This document shows positions 42,862 through 52,038 of a stretch of DNA of 64,000 bases, piece by piece; position 1 is the first letter of the stretch, and each line of letters begins with the position of its first letter. The stretch comes from UBA1227 sp963629305. GTDB taxonomy: Bacteria; Bacillota; Clostridia; Oscillospirales; Acutalibacteraceae. The notes under the pieces were generated by a model. That model saw nothing but the letters and a program-made list of their open reading frames with translations. It was not told the origin of the DNA and ran no database searches. The DNA lies in contig CAVGIJ010000010.1 of NCBI GenBank assembly GCA_963629305.1, positions 1-64,000 of the forward strand. The letters run 5' to 3'. Both the position numbers and the translations under genes were made by a program.

Positions 42862-44949
42862 TTATATATCTTCTTCTGAGAGTACGTCTTCGCAACAACC
42901 GTCTGAAAGCTCAACGTCAAGGTCACCCATGAAGATTTCGTCGTCTTTTCCGAGAGCACCGGGAACAATAGAGAATGTATTTGAAATACCGTCCTGTGCG
43001 TGCTTAAACGGAATCTTTGCAACAGATGCAAGTGACGCTGCGGCACCGTGAGTATCACGTCCGTGCATTGGGTTTGCACCCGGTGCAAGAGGAACACCTG
43101 CCTTACGTCCGTCAGGTGTATTACCTGTCTTCTTACCGTAGACAACATTTGATGTAATTGTAAGGATAGACATGGTAGGAATACTCTGTCTGTATGTGTG
43201 ATGACGGCGAATCTTGTTCATAAATGCACGTACAACTTCAACAGCGATCTTATCAACTCTATCATCATTGTTACCGTATTTCGGGAAGTCTCCCTCAACC
43301 TCATAGTCAACAACAAGTCCGTCTTCATTTCTTATGCACTTAACTTTCGCGTACTTAATTGCTGAAAGTGAGTCGGCAACAACAGAAAGTCCGGCAACGC
43401 CTGTAGCGAAATAACGCTTTACATCTCTGTCATGGAGTGCCATCTGAAGACTCTCATAGTTGTACTTATCATGTGAATAGTGAATTACATTAAGAGTATT
43501 TACGTAAAGGTTTGCAAGCCACTCCATCATTGCTTCGTACTTGTCCATTACGTCGTCATAATCAAGATAATCGCCCTCAACAGGTCTGTACTTCGGACCA
43601 ACCTGAACGCCGCTCTTCTCGTCAACACCGCCATTGATAGCATAAAGAAGACACTTTGCGAGGTTTGCACGCGCACCGAAGAATTGCATTTCCTTACCGA
43701 TACGCATTGAAGATACGCAGCATGCGATAGCGTAATCATCTCCGTGTGTTACGCGCATAAGATCATCATTTTCGTACTGGATGGAGGATGTCTTTATAGA
43801 TATGCTTGCGGCATAATTCTTGAAGTTTACCGGAAGATTTACCGACCAGAGAACCGTCATATTCGGCTCCGGTGCAGTTCCGAGATTTTCAAGGGTGTGG
43901 AGATAACGGAATGAGTTCTTTGTGACCATGTGTCTTCCGTCAATTCCGACACCGCCTATCGACTCAGTTACCCATGTAGGATCACCGGCAAAAATTTCGT
44001 TGTATGCAGGTGTTCTCGCAAATTTGATAAGGCGGAGATGCATAATGAAGTGGTCAATGTACTCCTGTGCCTGTTTTTCTGTAATGAGTCCCTTTTCAAG
44101 ATCTCTCTGAATGTATATGTCAAGGAATGTTGATGTTCTACCGAGTGACATTGCCGCACCGTTTTGCTGCTTTACAGCTGCAAGGTATCCGAAATAGAGC
44201 CACTGGATTGCTTCCTTTGCATTTGATGCAGGCTTTGAAATGTCATATCCGTAGATACTTCCGAGCTCCTTGAGTTCTTCAAGTGCTCTTATCTGCTCGG
44301 TAAGCTCCTCACGAAGCATCATGTTCTTTGATGTCATACGTACAAGGAAATATTTGAGCTGGTTTTTCTTATCCTCAATAAGGTTGTCAACACCGTAAAG
44401 GGCTACTCTTCTGTAGTCACCTATGATACGTCCTCTGCCGTATGCATCCGGAAGTCCTGTAATAATTCCGGCATGACGCGCAGCTCTCATCTCAGGAGTA
44501 TAGATATCAAATACGCCCTGGTTGTGAGTCTTTCTGTACTTTGTAAATATCTCGACAATTTCCGGATCAACTGTGTATCCATTTGTTGTGCAGGCATCCT
44601 GAGCCATTCTTATTCCGCCGAAAACGTGAAGTGAGCGTTTAAAAGGCTTGTCAGTCTGAAAACCGACAATCTGCTCAAGGTCCTTGTCAAGGTATCCCGG
44701 TCCGTGCGATGTAATTGTGGATACAACCTTTGTATCCATATCAAGAACTCCGCCTGCCTCTCTCTCCTGCTTGGAAAGATCCATAACCTTGTTCCAAAGT
44801 TTGAGAGTTGCATCTGTCGGACCTTCAAGGAAGCTCTCGTCTCCATCATACTGTGTAAAGTTTTTCAGAATAAAATCTCTTACGTCTACTGTCTCTGTCC
44901 ATCTGCCAGCATTAAAACCATCCCATTGCCGGTCTCTGATCATTTCCAT
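42862..44949 (-). CDS. pflB: Pyruvate formate-lyase large subunit, lacking the radical domain
   Basis: A 695-residue formate C-acetyltransferase; converts pyruvate and CoA to acetyl-CoA and formate. The catalytic Cys pair is present (DDYAIACCVSSMRIGKEMQFFG, read in parts), as are the FGGIRMAQ and TPDGRKAGVPLAPGANP segments. The chain stops after LSDGCCEDVLSEEDI, before the glycyl-radical motif, which is encoded by the next gene 50 bases on. Adding the two gives a normal PFL length (773 residues). Start ATG 44949 has GGAGG upstream. It heads the pflB-radical subunit-pflA-eamA-pdxY operon. Confidence 0.93.
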   Translation of the reverse strand: MEMIRDRQWDGFNAGRWTETVDVRDFILKNFTQYDGDESFLEGPTDATLKLWNKVMDLSKQEREAGGVLDMDTKVVSTITSHGPGYLDKDLEQIVGFQTDKPFKRSLHVFGGIRMAQDACTTNGYTVDPEIVEIFTKYRKTHNQGVFDIYTPEMRAARHAGIITGLPDAYGRGRIIGDYRRVALYGVDNLIEDKKNQLKYFLVRMTSKNMMLREELTEQIRALEELKELGSIYGYDISKPASNAKEAIQWLYFGYLAAVKQQNGAAMSLGRTSTFLDIYIQRDLEKGLITEKQAQEYIDHFIMHLRLIKFARTPAYNEIFAGDPTWVTESIGGVGIDGRHMVTKNSFRYLHTLENLGTAPEPNMTVLWSVNLPVNFKNYAASISIKTSSIQYENDDLMRVTHGDDYAIACCVSSMRIGKEMQFFGARANLAKCLLYAINGGVDEKSGVQVGPKYRPVEGDYLDYDDVMDKYEAMMEWLANLYVNTLNVIHYSHDKYNYESLQMALHDRDVKRYFATGVAGLSVVADSLSAIKYAKVKCIRNEDGLVVDYEVEGDFPKYGNNDDRVDKIAVEVVRAFMNKIRRHHTYRQSIPTMSILTITSNVVYGKKTGNTPDGRKAGVPLAPGANPMHGRDTHGAAASLASVAKIPFKHAQDGISNTFSIVPGALGKDDEIFMGDLDVELSDGCCEDVLSEEDI

Positions 44950-45014
44950 TAATCTTTGCCCTCCAAAAACTTTTCTTAGATCACTTTTATATGTTTATTA
45001 AATGATACAGCTGT

Positions 45015-45043
45015 ATTATAAATCCGAACCAATCCTAAGTAAA
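45015..45043 (-). promoter_or_regulatory. Promoter of the pfl operon
   Basis: On the minus strand TTTACT (45038-45043), 17 bases, TATAAT (45015-45020), 66 bases before the pfl start. Confidence 0.55.
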
Positions 45044-45060
45044 TCGGTAGGTATAACATG

Positions 45061-45101
45061 ATTGTCAAATCTTTTTATTTAATTTTGTGCACTTTGACAA
45101 T
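45061..45101. promoter_or_regulatory. Inverted repeat upstream of the pfl promoter
   Basis: Arms ATTGTCAAA (45061-45069) and TTTGACAAT (45093-45101) are perfect complements separated by 23 bases, just upstream of the pfl -35 box. They may be two half-sites for a regulator. The regulator is not known. Confidence 0.4.
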
Positions 45102-45165
45102 ATTGTAACAAGGCTTGATATTTTTTTTACAATCATTTTACATGTTGAGCAATTTTTTGGATAAA

Positions 45166-45181
45166 ACACAATCTATTGTGT
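45166..45181. promoter_or_regulatory. Palindrome ACACAATCTATTGTGT upstream of pfl
   Basis: A 7-base perfect dyad with a 2-base centre in the gap upstream of pfl. It is the size and form of a dimeric repressor or activator site; no factor can be named from sequence. Confidence 0.45.
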
Positions 45182-45218
45182 ATGTCCGTCACGGTATGAT
45201 AGACGAAAAGATAAACGC

Positions 45219-45249
45219 AAAAAAGAGGCGGTAGTTTTACTACCGCCTC
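45219..45249 (-). terminator. Strong terminator of the candidate ncRNA
   Basis: Stem GAGGCGGTAG with CTACCGCCTC (10 base pairs, 5-base loop); on the minus strand it is followed by TTTTTT. It closes the transcript that starts near 45528. Confidence 0.88.
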
Positions 45250-45528
45250 AGACTATCTAGAACATTGGAGTATTCTCCTTAAATTTACTTTGAGCTTTAA
45301 GTTAAATTGTACTTTGGACTCACCCTTTACAAATTATTTTTTAACTCAAATCATGTTCATTGGTCTTATCCTCTCGTGTAACAATAAATGCTTACTTCGA
45401 ACTTTAAGATCAATCTTCAGTAAATTTTTGGACTCACCCTTTCAACTTGAAATTCAGATGTTTTCTTCCTCGTTGTGCATTGGACTCAACCTTTCTTTTT
45501 TTCCAGTTGAACTTTAGTTTCTTTCCTT
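45219..45528 (-). ncRNA. Candidate structured noncoding RNA with five repeated mini-hairpins
   Basis: This minus-strand stretch has its own promoter (45535-45563) and a strong terminator, and no coding frame with a ribosome site. It carries five copies of a short motif, read on the minus strand as GGGTGAGTCCAA, GGTTGAGTCCAA, GGATAAGACCAA or GGAGAATACTCCAA. On the plus strand they begin at 45480, 45428, 45360, 45314 and 45265. Each can fold as a small GG/CC-closed hairpin, and AAT/TACA-type flanks extend some of them. Repeats at 46-68 base spacing suggest repeated protein or RNA binding sites. It matches no RNA family I know; it could also be the 3' end of the upstream Na/Pi transcript. Confidence 0.5.
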
Positions 45529-45534
45529 GTCTAT

Positions 45535-45563
45535 ATACTAACACCTGCTCATAAATAAGTCAA
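45535..45563 (-). promoter_or_regulatory. Promoter of the candidate ncRNA
   Basis: On the minus strand TTGACT (45558-45563), 17 bases, TAGTAT (45535-45540). It lies just after the Na/Pi cotransporter stop and would start transcription near 45528. Confidence 0.55.
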
Positions 45564-45631
45564 CACTTTTTACTAAAAAAATATTTTTTTATAAAAAATC
45601 TTGTATATTTTTCACAAACGGTGCATTTCCG

Positions 45632-47272
45632 TCAATTATTAACGGCAGGACCATTATAGTGATAACGCACTTTTGCCGCTTGGGCAATATTCAGCGCATG
45701 ATCTGCCACTCTTTCAAGGTCAGTGAGAGTTTCAACAAAAATCATGCCCTGTGAAGAGTTGCAGGTATTGGCATTAAGTCTGTCGATGTGTTTTTCCTTA
45801 AGTTCATCCACCTTGTCATCAATTGCCGACTCTTGGAGATAGATATTGTTATACGCCTCTTGAGAAGGTTCGAGAAGATGCACACATGAATCGTCAAGAA
45901 TATGCGTTACCATTACAATAAGCTCTTTGAGTTCAACAGATGCCTCGTGCGAAAATGGGGTATCATTTTCTATCATACGATTTGCATATTCTAAAATATT
46001 TTTTGCATGGTCACCTATACGTTCAAGGTCAGTACAAACATGGAAGAGATGGCCGGCATGTTTCGCGTCCGTCTCGGAAAGTTTCATTGATGATGCCTTT
46101 ATGAGAGCATCCGTTATGGCCTTGTTAAGAAAATCTATGGTTGTTTCCGTTTTATTAAACTTTTCCGCACTGTATGTATGTTTTGCATAAAACGTGTCCG
46201 TTGCAATCTTGAGATTTGTTTTCACAAGATCTTCCATGCGGCGTACCTCAGCGTCAATCTGCTCCATAAGTATGTCAGATGACGCATATCCGGCATCGTT
46301 GATAAATTCGAGCTTTGCTTCTTTATCATCTTTATCCTCACCGCGTATAATTTGACGGGTGAGCCATACAACCTGTTTTGCAAGCGGGAAGGTTATGATA
46401 ATCATAACAAGGTTGAAGATTGTATTGGCATTTGCCATTTGACGTGCGGGATCACTCGATGTCATCTGAAGCCAGGTTGTAATCGGTAACAATTGAGATA
46501 CAATCGTAAAGAAAATCATTCCGAAGGTCTCAACAATTACAACTATCGCGGCAACTCTCTTTGCGTCTTTTCTTCCGCCGATAGAAGCAAGTATGGGAGC
46601 AATCGATGCGCCGATATTCATACCCATCATGATATAAAAAGCCGGTGCAAAATCAATAAGGCCGGAAAGGAGCATTATTTGTAAAATACCCACAGATGCC
46701 GATACACTCTGCATAAGTGTAGTAAATACAAGACCGAACAAAACGCCGAGAATCGGATTTGATATGCCTGTTATCATTGCTTGGAACCATTCCAATTCTT
46801 TAAGAGGCGCCATTGAATCGCTCATAAGACCAAGGCCTAAGAACAGGATTCCGAGATATGCAATTACATCTCCGAAATAGACAATTTTTTCCTTACCTTT
46901 TGCAATCATCGTTATTACAACGCCAAGGAAAATAAGGAGCGTTGCATAATCGGAAATATGGAAAGCAATAAGCTGTCCGGTAATAGTTGTACCGAGCTTT
47001 GCACCAAGGATGATTCCAAAGGTACGTTCAAGATCCATAAGTCCCGCATTTACAAATCCCACCGCCATGGAGCACATGGCATTTGAGCTTTGTATAAGAG
47101 CCGTAAGTCCGGCTCCTACAAGAACTGCGACAATTCTCTTCTCCGTAAGCTTCGCAAGTATTTTCTTGAGATAAGAACCCGCCATGTCTTTAAGGCTGTC
47201 GCTCATACCGTTCATTCCGAAAATGAACATTGCAATACCGCCGAGAAGAGTTATAACGTTTTGAAATGACAT
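45632..47272 (-). CDS. Na/phosphate cotransporter family protein with PhoU-like tail
   Basis: A 546-residue protein of the NptA/YjbB type. Residues 1-310 form the membrane part with two inverted repeats, marked by ALIQSSNAMCSMAV and TLMQSVSASVGIL (the QS motif at the transport site). Residues 330-540 form two PhoU-like three-helix units. Such proteins import or export phosphate with sodium and sense it through the PhoU part. It has no visible partner gene. Confidence 0.9.
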   Translation of the reverse strand: MSFQNVITLLGGIAMFIFGMNGMSDSLKDMAGSYLKKILAKLTEKRIVAVLVGAGLTALIQSSNAMCSMAVGFVNAGLMDLERTFGIILGAKLGTTITGQLIAFHISDYATLLIFLGVVITMIAKGKEKIVYFGDVIAYLGILFLGLGLMSDSMAPLKELEWFQAMITGISNPILGVLFGLVFTTLMQSVSASVGILQIMLLSGLIDFAPAFYIMMGMNIGASIAPILASIGGRKDAKRVAAIVVIVETFGMIFFTIVSQLLPITTWLQMTSSDPARQMANANTIFNLVMIIITFPLAKQVVWLTRQIIRGEDKDDKEAKLEFINDAGYASSDILMEQIDAEVRRMEDLVKTNLKIATDTFYAKHTYSAEKFNKTETTIDFLNKAITDALIKASSMKLSETDAKHAGHLFHVCTDLERIGDHAKNILEYANRMIENDTPFSHEASVELKELIVMVTHILDDSCVHLLEPSQEAYNNIYLQESAIDDKVDELKEKHIDRLNANTCNSSQGMIFVETLTDLERVADHALNIAQAAKVRYHYNGPAVNN

Positions 47273-47411
47273 ACTGTAACCACACTTTTACACTTAAATA
47301 TACTTTTTCTAACTCTTTTTTATTTTTTTATCAGCACAGATGATTTTATCATATGAACGTAACCGTGTAAACTAAAAAACATTACATATATCAAAAAAAC
47401 TGACAAAAAAA

Positions 47412-47430
47412 CCGGAAGTCAAACTTCCGG
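47412..47430 (-). terminator. Terminator of pfkA
   Basis: Stem CCGGAAGT with ACTTCCGG, a 3-base loop, and on the minus strand TTTTTTT. The rest of the 47273-47486 gap shows nothing else clear. Confidence 0.85.
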
Positions 47431-47486
47431 CTTTTCTTATAAAAATAAATAATTTCAATTTATCTTTTAAACTTTATTTTTTAGTA

Positions 47487-48449
47487 TTAAATGGAAATCT
47501 CATGAGCCATACGATAAGTATCAAGGTCAAGAGTTTTTTCCATTGCAAGAGCTTCATCTATCGGATAAGAAACTATCTCATCAGACTTTACTCCTATGAT
47601 GCAGCTGTCATGTGAATGCTTTAGAAGTCTCACCGCATAATTGCCCATACGGGACGCAAGCACTCTGTCTCTTACAGTCGGGGAGCCGCCACGCTGAACA
47701 TGACCGAGAATTGTTGCCCTTGTCTCTACACCGGTTCTGTCCTGAATTTCCTTTGCCATCTTCGTTGCATTGCCGCAGCCCTCGGCAACGATTATTACAA
47801 AATGACGCTTTCCCGTGCTTATTGTCTTTTTCATTCTGTCAATGATATCAATTTCAAAATCATATTCAAATTCAGGGACAAGAATACTCGTTGCACCGAC
47901 TGCAATACCCGAATAAAGGGCGATGTATCCCGCATTTCTTCCCATAACTTCAATAACGCTGCACCTTGAATGTGACTCTGTTGTGTCACGTACCTTATCG
48001 ACCATTTCCATTACTGTGTTCATTGCGGTGTCATAGCCTATCGTATAATCGGTACAGGCTATGTCATTGTCAATAGTTCCCGGAATTCCCACGCAGTTTA
48101 TACCCTGCTTTGAAAGTTCCTGCGCGCCGCGGAATGAGCCGTCGCCTCCGATTACAACAAGACTTTCAATACCGAGACGTCTGCACATATCAGCTGCTTT
48201 TTTCTGTCCGCGCAAAGTTCTGAATTCCTCGGAACGTGCCGTATGAAGAATTGTTCCGCCGCGCTGTATGATATTTGAAACGGAGCGAAGATTCATTTCA
48301 ATAATATCTCCGTCCATAAGGCCTTCATATCCGTTGTTTATTCCGAAAACACGCATATCATTTTCTATACCGGTACGAACAACAGAGCGAACCGCAGCGT
48401 TCATTCCCGGTGCATCGCCGCCGCTTGTCAAAACACCTATAGTCTTCAT
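47487..48449 (-). CDS. pfkA: ATP-dependent 6-phosphofructokinase
   Basis: A 320-residue glycolytic enzyme phosphorylating fructose-6-phosphate. GVLTSGGDAPGMNAA begins the chain, the ATP site reads VIGGDGSFRGA (Gly after GGD marks ATP over PPi use), and the catalytic motif is PGTIDNDIACTD. EVMGRNAGYIA and VQRGGSP follow. Start ATG 48449 has GGAGG 8 bases upstream; the open frame extends 57 bases farther without a ribosome site. It is last in murB-rapZ-whiA-dnaE-pfkA. Confidence 0.97.
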   Translation of the reverse strand: MKTIGVLTSGGDAPGMNAAVRSVVRTGIENDMRVFGINNGYEGLMDGDIIEMNLRSVSNIIQRGGTILHTARSEEFRTLRGQKKAADMCRRLGIESLVVIGGDGSFRGAQELSKQGINCVGIPGTIDNDIACTDYTIGYDTAMNTVMEMVDKVRDTTESHSRCSVIEVMGRNAGYIALYSGIAVGATSILVPEFEYDFEIDIIDRMKKTISTGKRHFVIIVAEGCGNATKMAKEIQDRTGVETRATILGHVQRGGSPTVRDRVLASRMGNYAVRLLKHSHDSCIIGVKSDEIVSYPIDEALAMEKTLDLDTYRMAHEISI

Positions 48450-48558
48450 TTTAATTGCCTCCAAAACATTGATATGCATGTAGCCGCAATAAAACTGCAT
48501 GCGCACTTCATAAAGTATAATATTAAGTTTGAATGCTTGTCAATCAATAAACCAAAAA

Positions 48559-51500
48559 TCATTGAAGAACGACGTTTTTATCACCCAAAATCCCCCGAAG
48601 TTTTGCGATAAGTCCGTCATCTGAACGGACACACGAAGCCTCATCGGAAACCATATATTTCTTTGTACTGCAAAAGTAAAAATATACGGGGGTTTCTCCG
48701 TCACCAAAATCGCGCAAAACAGATTTTACCTCTTTAATATCCGTTTCCGTTTTGTCATTTTCAATTCGTAAGAAAAGGCCGTGCCTCTTTGTCTTTTCAC
48801 TTGGATTGTAAGTTTGTGCAGCCATCGCCTCACGGGTATTTACAGCGGCAAGTCGCATGCATTTGAGTGACGGTCGCTCCCCTTCTTCCACAGATAGTCT
48901 TGCATCAATGATAAGCACTGCATTTTCACGAAGAATCCCGGAATATTCCTGATATGTTTTCGGGAAAACGGTCAGCTCAATACTGCCGGTCACATCTTCA
49001 ACCATTGCATTTGCCATAGTTGTGTTTGATTTCGTAAGCCTTATTTTTATTCCCGAAATCATTCCGAGAACTCTCACGGCGTCACCGTCTTTATAGCGCG
49101 ATGTACCGTCTTCGGTTGCAGACAGAAGTTCTGAGACTTTTGCACTTTTTATGCTTTTACCATACTCAATATACTGCTCCATCGGATGACCGGATATATA
49201 CACACCTGCCGTTTCTTTTTCAAAAAGCAGGATCTCAAGATGTCCAAACTCCGGAAGGTCGGGAAGAGCCGGACCGGATGATATCTCCGTTTCATTGCCG
49301 CCCGGAGTTATGTCGAAAAGGCCAATCTGTCCCTCGACATTCTGTCGTCTGTCGGTATCCAGTTCCGACATGATATCAGGCAGGACACTGAGCATTTGGC
49401 GTCGGTTAAGTCCGAGACCGTCAAGTGCTCCGCACTTTATGAGGTTCTCGGCTGCCTTGCGGTTTAAAGAACGGCTGTAAACACGTCTTATAAAGCCATG
49501 AAAGCTTGTAAACCTTCCGCCCTGTTCGCGCTCTTTTACAATTTCATCGATAAGTCCTCTGCCAAGACCTTTTACCGCAAGGAGACCAAATCGGATTTTA
49601 CCGTCATCGGCGACAAAATCCGCGACACTTGAGTTCACATCAGGTGGCAGAACTTCAATTTTTAAGTCACGACATTCCGAAATATACTCTGCCACCTTAT
49701 CCGTGAACATGAGTACACTTGTTATCTGTGATGCCATAAATTCGGCAGGATAGTGACATTTGAGATATGCTGTCTCAAATGCAAGTGTCGCGTATGCTGC
49801 GGCGTGCGATTTGTTGAAGGCATAGGACGCAAAGGAAATCATTTTATCAAAGATTGTATTTGCAACCGTGCCTGATATGCCGTTCTTTGCGCAGCCTTCA
49901 ACAAAAGTTGTGCGTTCTTTTTCCATAACATCGTGCTTTTTCTTGGACATTGCACGCCGCACAATATCCGCATGCCCGAAAGAGTATCCGGCAAGTTCAC
50001 GGCAGATTTGCATTACCTGCTCTTGGTAAACCATGCAGCCGTAAGTTACGCCGAGGATACTCTCAAGCTGCGGAGTTTCATATCTTATTTTATCCGGATT
50101 GTGTCGTCCGTAGATATACTTTGGTATAGAATCCATAGGACCCGGTCTGTAAAGAGATGTAAGTGCAATGAGATCTTCAATTGACGTAGGTTTAAACTGC
50201 GTAAGTACATTGCGCAGTCCGGTTGACTCAAACTGAAATACTCCCTCCGTGTCTCCTCTTCCAAACATTTTGAAGGTTTCACGGTCGGTAAAGTCAATAT
50301 TTTTAACCGAAAAATTCGGATCGCGCTTACGTACAAGTTTTTCACAGTTTGCGACAACGGTTAGTGTACGCAGTCCCAAGAAGTCCATTTTGAGAAGGCC
50401 GAGTTGCTCAAGCGTCGTCATTGTATACTGCGTAACAATAACACCGTCTTTTTGCGCAAGCGGTACATATGTGCTTACAGGGTCTCTTGTTATAACCACT
50501 CCTGCGGCGTGAGTCGATGTATGTCTCGGCATACCCTCAATCTTCAAGGAATATTCGATCAATTTTTTTACTTCAGGGTCCGTGTCTATCTTTTTTTTGA
50601 GTTCGGGAATTATTTCTATTGCCTTTGAAAGATCCCGACTTTGCTTCCACGGAATCATTTTAGAAACAGCGTCAACTTTTGCATAAGGAATACCCAACAC
50701 TCTTCCGACATCACGTATAGCTGCACGCGCGGCAAGAGTACCGAATGTGACAATCTGCGAGACATGATCTGCGCCGTATTTTTCTACAACATAGTCAATA
50801 ACTTCCCCGCGACGTTCGTAGCAAAAATCAATATCAAAATCCGGCATTGAGACACGCTCGGGATTTAAAAATCTTTCAAAAAGCAGATTGTATTTCATCG
50901 GATCAATATCGGTTATTCCGACACAGTAGGCAACAATGCTGCCCGCTCCCGAGCCCCTGCCCGGACCCACAGGTATTTCCTTTGACTTTGCATACCTTAC
51001 AAAATCATAAACAATAAGATAATAGTCGGTATATCCCATGGAATCGACAACCGACAACTCATAGTCAAAGCGTTCCATGTAATGCTTTCGCTTTTCTTCG
51101 GGCAGATCTACATAGCGCTTGTTGAATCCGGCAGTCGCAAGTGCGCGCAGATACTCCGCATGATCTCTGCCGTTTGGAACCTCAAAGTGCGGAAGAATTA
51201 TATGCCCGAATTCAAAGTCAACATTGCAACGCTCGGCAATGAGCGATGTATTGTCCACCGCAGATGGTATTTCAGAAAATAACTCTCGCATTTCCTCTTC
51301 GGATTTTACGTAGAATTCATCTGTTCCAAAGCCGAGTCCGGCGTCCTCATTTATCGTGTGATTTGTCTGTATACAAACAAGAATTTTCTGAACAAGAGAA
51401 TCCTCCTTCAGTATATAATGACAGTCATTTGTGGCAACAAGGGGAATTCCCGTTTCCTTTGACAGTCTCACAAGATCAGGCAAAATACGCATCTGTTCGG

Positions 51501-52038
51501 GAATACCGTGGTTTTGTACCTCAATAAAATAATTTCCGTCGCCGAACGTTTCGTTATACCAAAGTGCCGTCTCTTTGGCACCTTCATAATCATCGTTTAA
51601 GAGCTTTGTCGCAACTTCACCGGCAAGGCATGCCGAAAGTGCTATAAGGCCCTCATGGTGTTTTTTCAGGAGTTCCTTATCAATTCTCGGCTTTACATAA
51701 AAACCGTCTGTAAACGAATCAGATACCATCTTTATGAGGTTGCTGTATCCGATATTATTTTCGCATAATAAAATAAGGTGATGTCTCACTTTTGAGGCAA
51801 CCCCTTGTTTGTCGTACATACTCTCTGCTGCGACATAGCATTCGCAGCCTATTATCGGCTTTATTCCCGCAGCCTTTGCCTCTTTATAAAAATCCATTGC
51901 TCCGTACATAACACCGTGGTCGGTTATTGCCACAGATGTCTGTCCGAGCTGCGCAACTTGTTTTATAAGCGGCTTTATGCGGCATGCGCCGTCAAGGAGA
52001 CTGTACTCTGTATGAAGATGGAGATGCGTAAAACTCAT
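48559..52038 (-). CDS. dnaE: DNA polymerase III alpha subunit (DnaE)
   Basis: A 1159-residue replicative polymerase of the DnaE1-like group. The N-terminal PHP domain starts HLHTEYSLLDGA, the catalytic Asp pair is in PDFDIDFCYERR, the palm has GPGRGSGAGS, and the tail holds the helix-hairpin-helix (GLGRGLIDEIVKERE) and OB-fold region. No intein or break is seen. It overlaps whiA by 4 bases. Confidence 0.97.
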   Translation of the reverse strand: MSFTHLHLHTEYSLLDGACRIKPLIKQVAQLGQTSVAITDHGVMYGAMDFYKEAKAAGIKPIIGCECYVAAESMYDKQGVASKVRHHLILLCENNIGYSNLIKMVSDSFTDGFYVKPRIDKELLKKHHEGLIALSACLAGEVATKLLNDDYEGAKETALWYNETFGDGNYFIEVQNHGIPEQMRILPDLVRLSKETGIPLVATNDCHYILKEDSLVQKILVCIQTNHTINEDAGLGFGTDEFYVKSEEEMRELFSEIPSAVDNTSLIAERCNVDFEFGHIILPHFEVPNGRDHAEYLRALATAGFNKRYVDLPEEKRKHYMERFDYELSVVDSMGYTDYYLIVYDFVRYAKSKEIPVGPGRGSGAGSIVAYCVGITDIDPMKYNLLFERFLNPERVSMPDFDIDFCYERRGEVIDYVVEKYGADHVSQIVTFGTLAARAAIRDVGRVLGIPYAKVDAVSKMIPWKQSRDLSKAIEIIPELKKKIDTDPEVKKLIEYSLKIEGMPRHTSTHAAGVVITRDPVSTYVPLAQKDGVIVTQYTMTTLEQLGLLKMDFLGLRTLTVVANCEKLVRKRDPNFSVKNIDFTDRETFKMFGRGDTEGVFQFESTGLRNVLTQFKPTSIEDLIALTSLYRPGPMDSIPKYIYGRHNPDKIRYETPQLESILGVTYGCMVYQEQVMQICRELAGYSFGHADIVRRAMSKKKHDVMEKERTTFVEGCAKNGISGTVANTIFDKMISFASYAFNKSHAAAYATLAFETAYLKCHYPAEFMASQITSVLMFTDKVAEYISECRDLKIEVLPPDVNSSVADFVADDGKIRFGLLAVKGLGRGLIDEIVKEREQGGRFTSFHGFIRRVYSRSLNRKAAENLIKCGALDGLGLNRRQMLSVLPDIMSELDTDRRQNVEGQIGLFDITPGGNETEISSGPALPDLPEFGHLEILLFEKETAGVYISGHPMEQYIEYGKSIKSAKVSELLSATEDGTSRYKDGDAVRVLGMISGIKIRLTKSNTTMANAMVEDVTGSIELTVFPKTYQEYSGILRENAVLIIDARLSVEEGERPSLKCMRLAAVNTREAMAAQTYNPSEKTKRHGLFLRIENDKTETDIKEVKSVLRDFGDGETPVYFYFCSTKKYMVSDEASCVRSDDGLIAKLRGILGDKNVVLQ

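Noticed and set aside
45290..45517. 75-codon plus-strand open frame over the candidate ncRNA, with repeated LDSPF peptides
   Set aside because: The peptide repeats simply mirror the DNA repeats, there is no ribosome site, and promoter and terminator point the other way.
45219..45528. CRISPR array or tandem repeat element
   Set aside because: The motif copies are short (12-16 bases), imperfect and unevenly spaced, and no cas genes are present.
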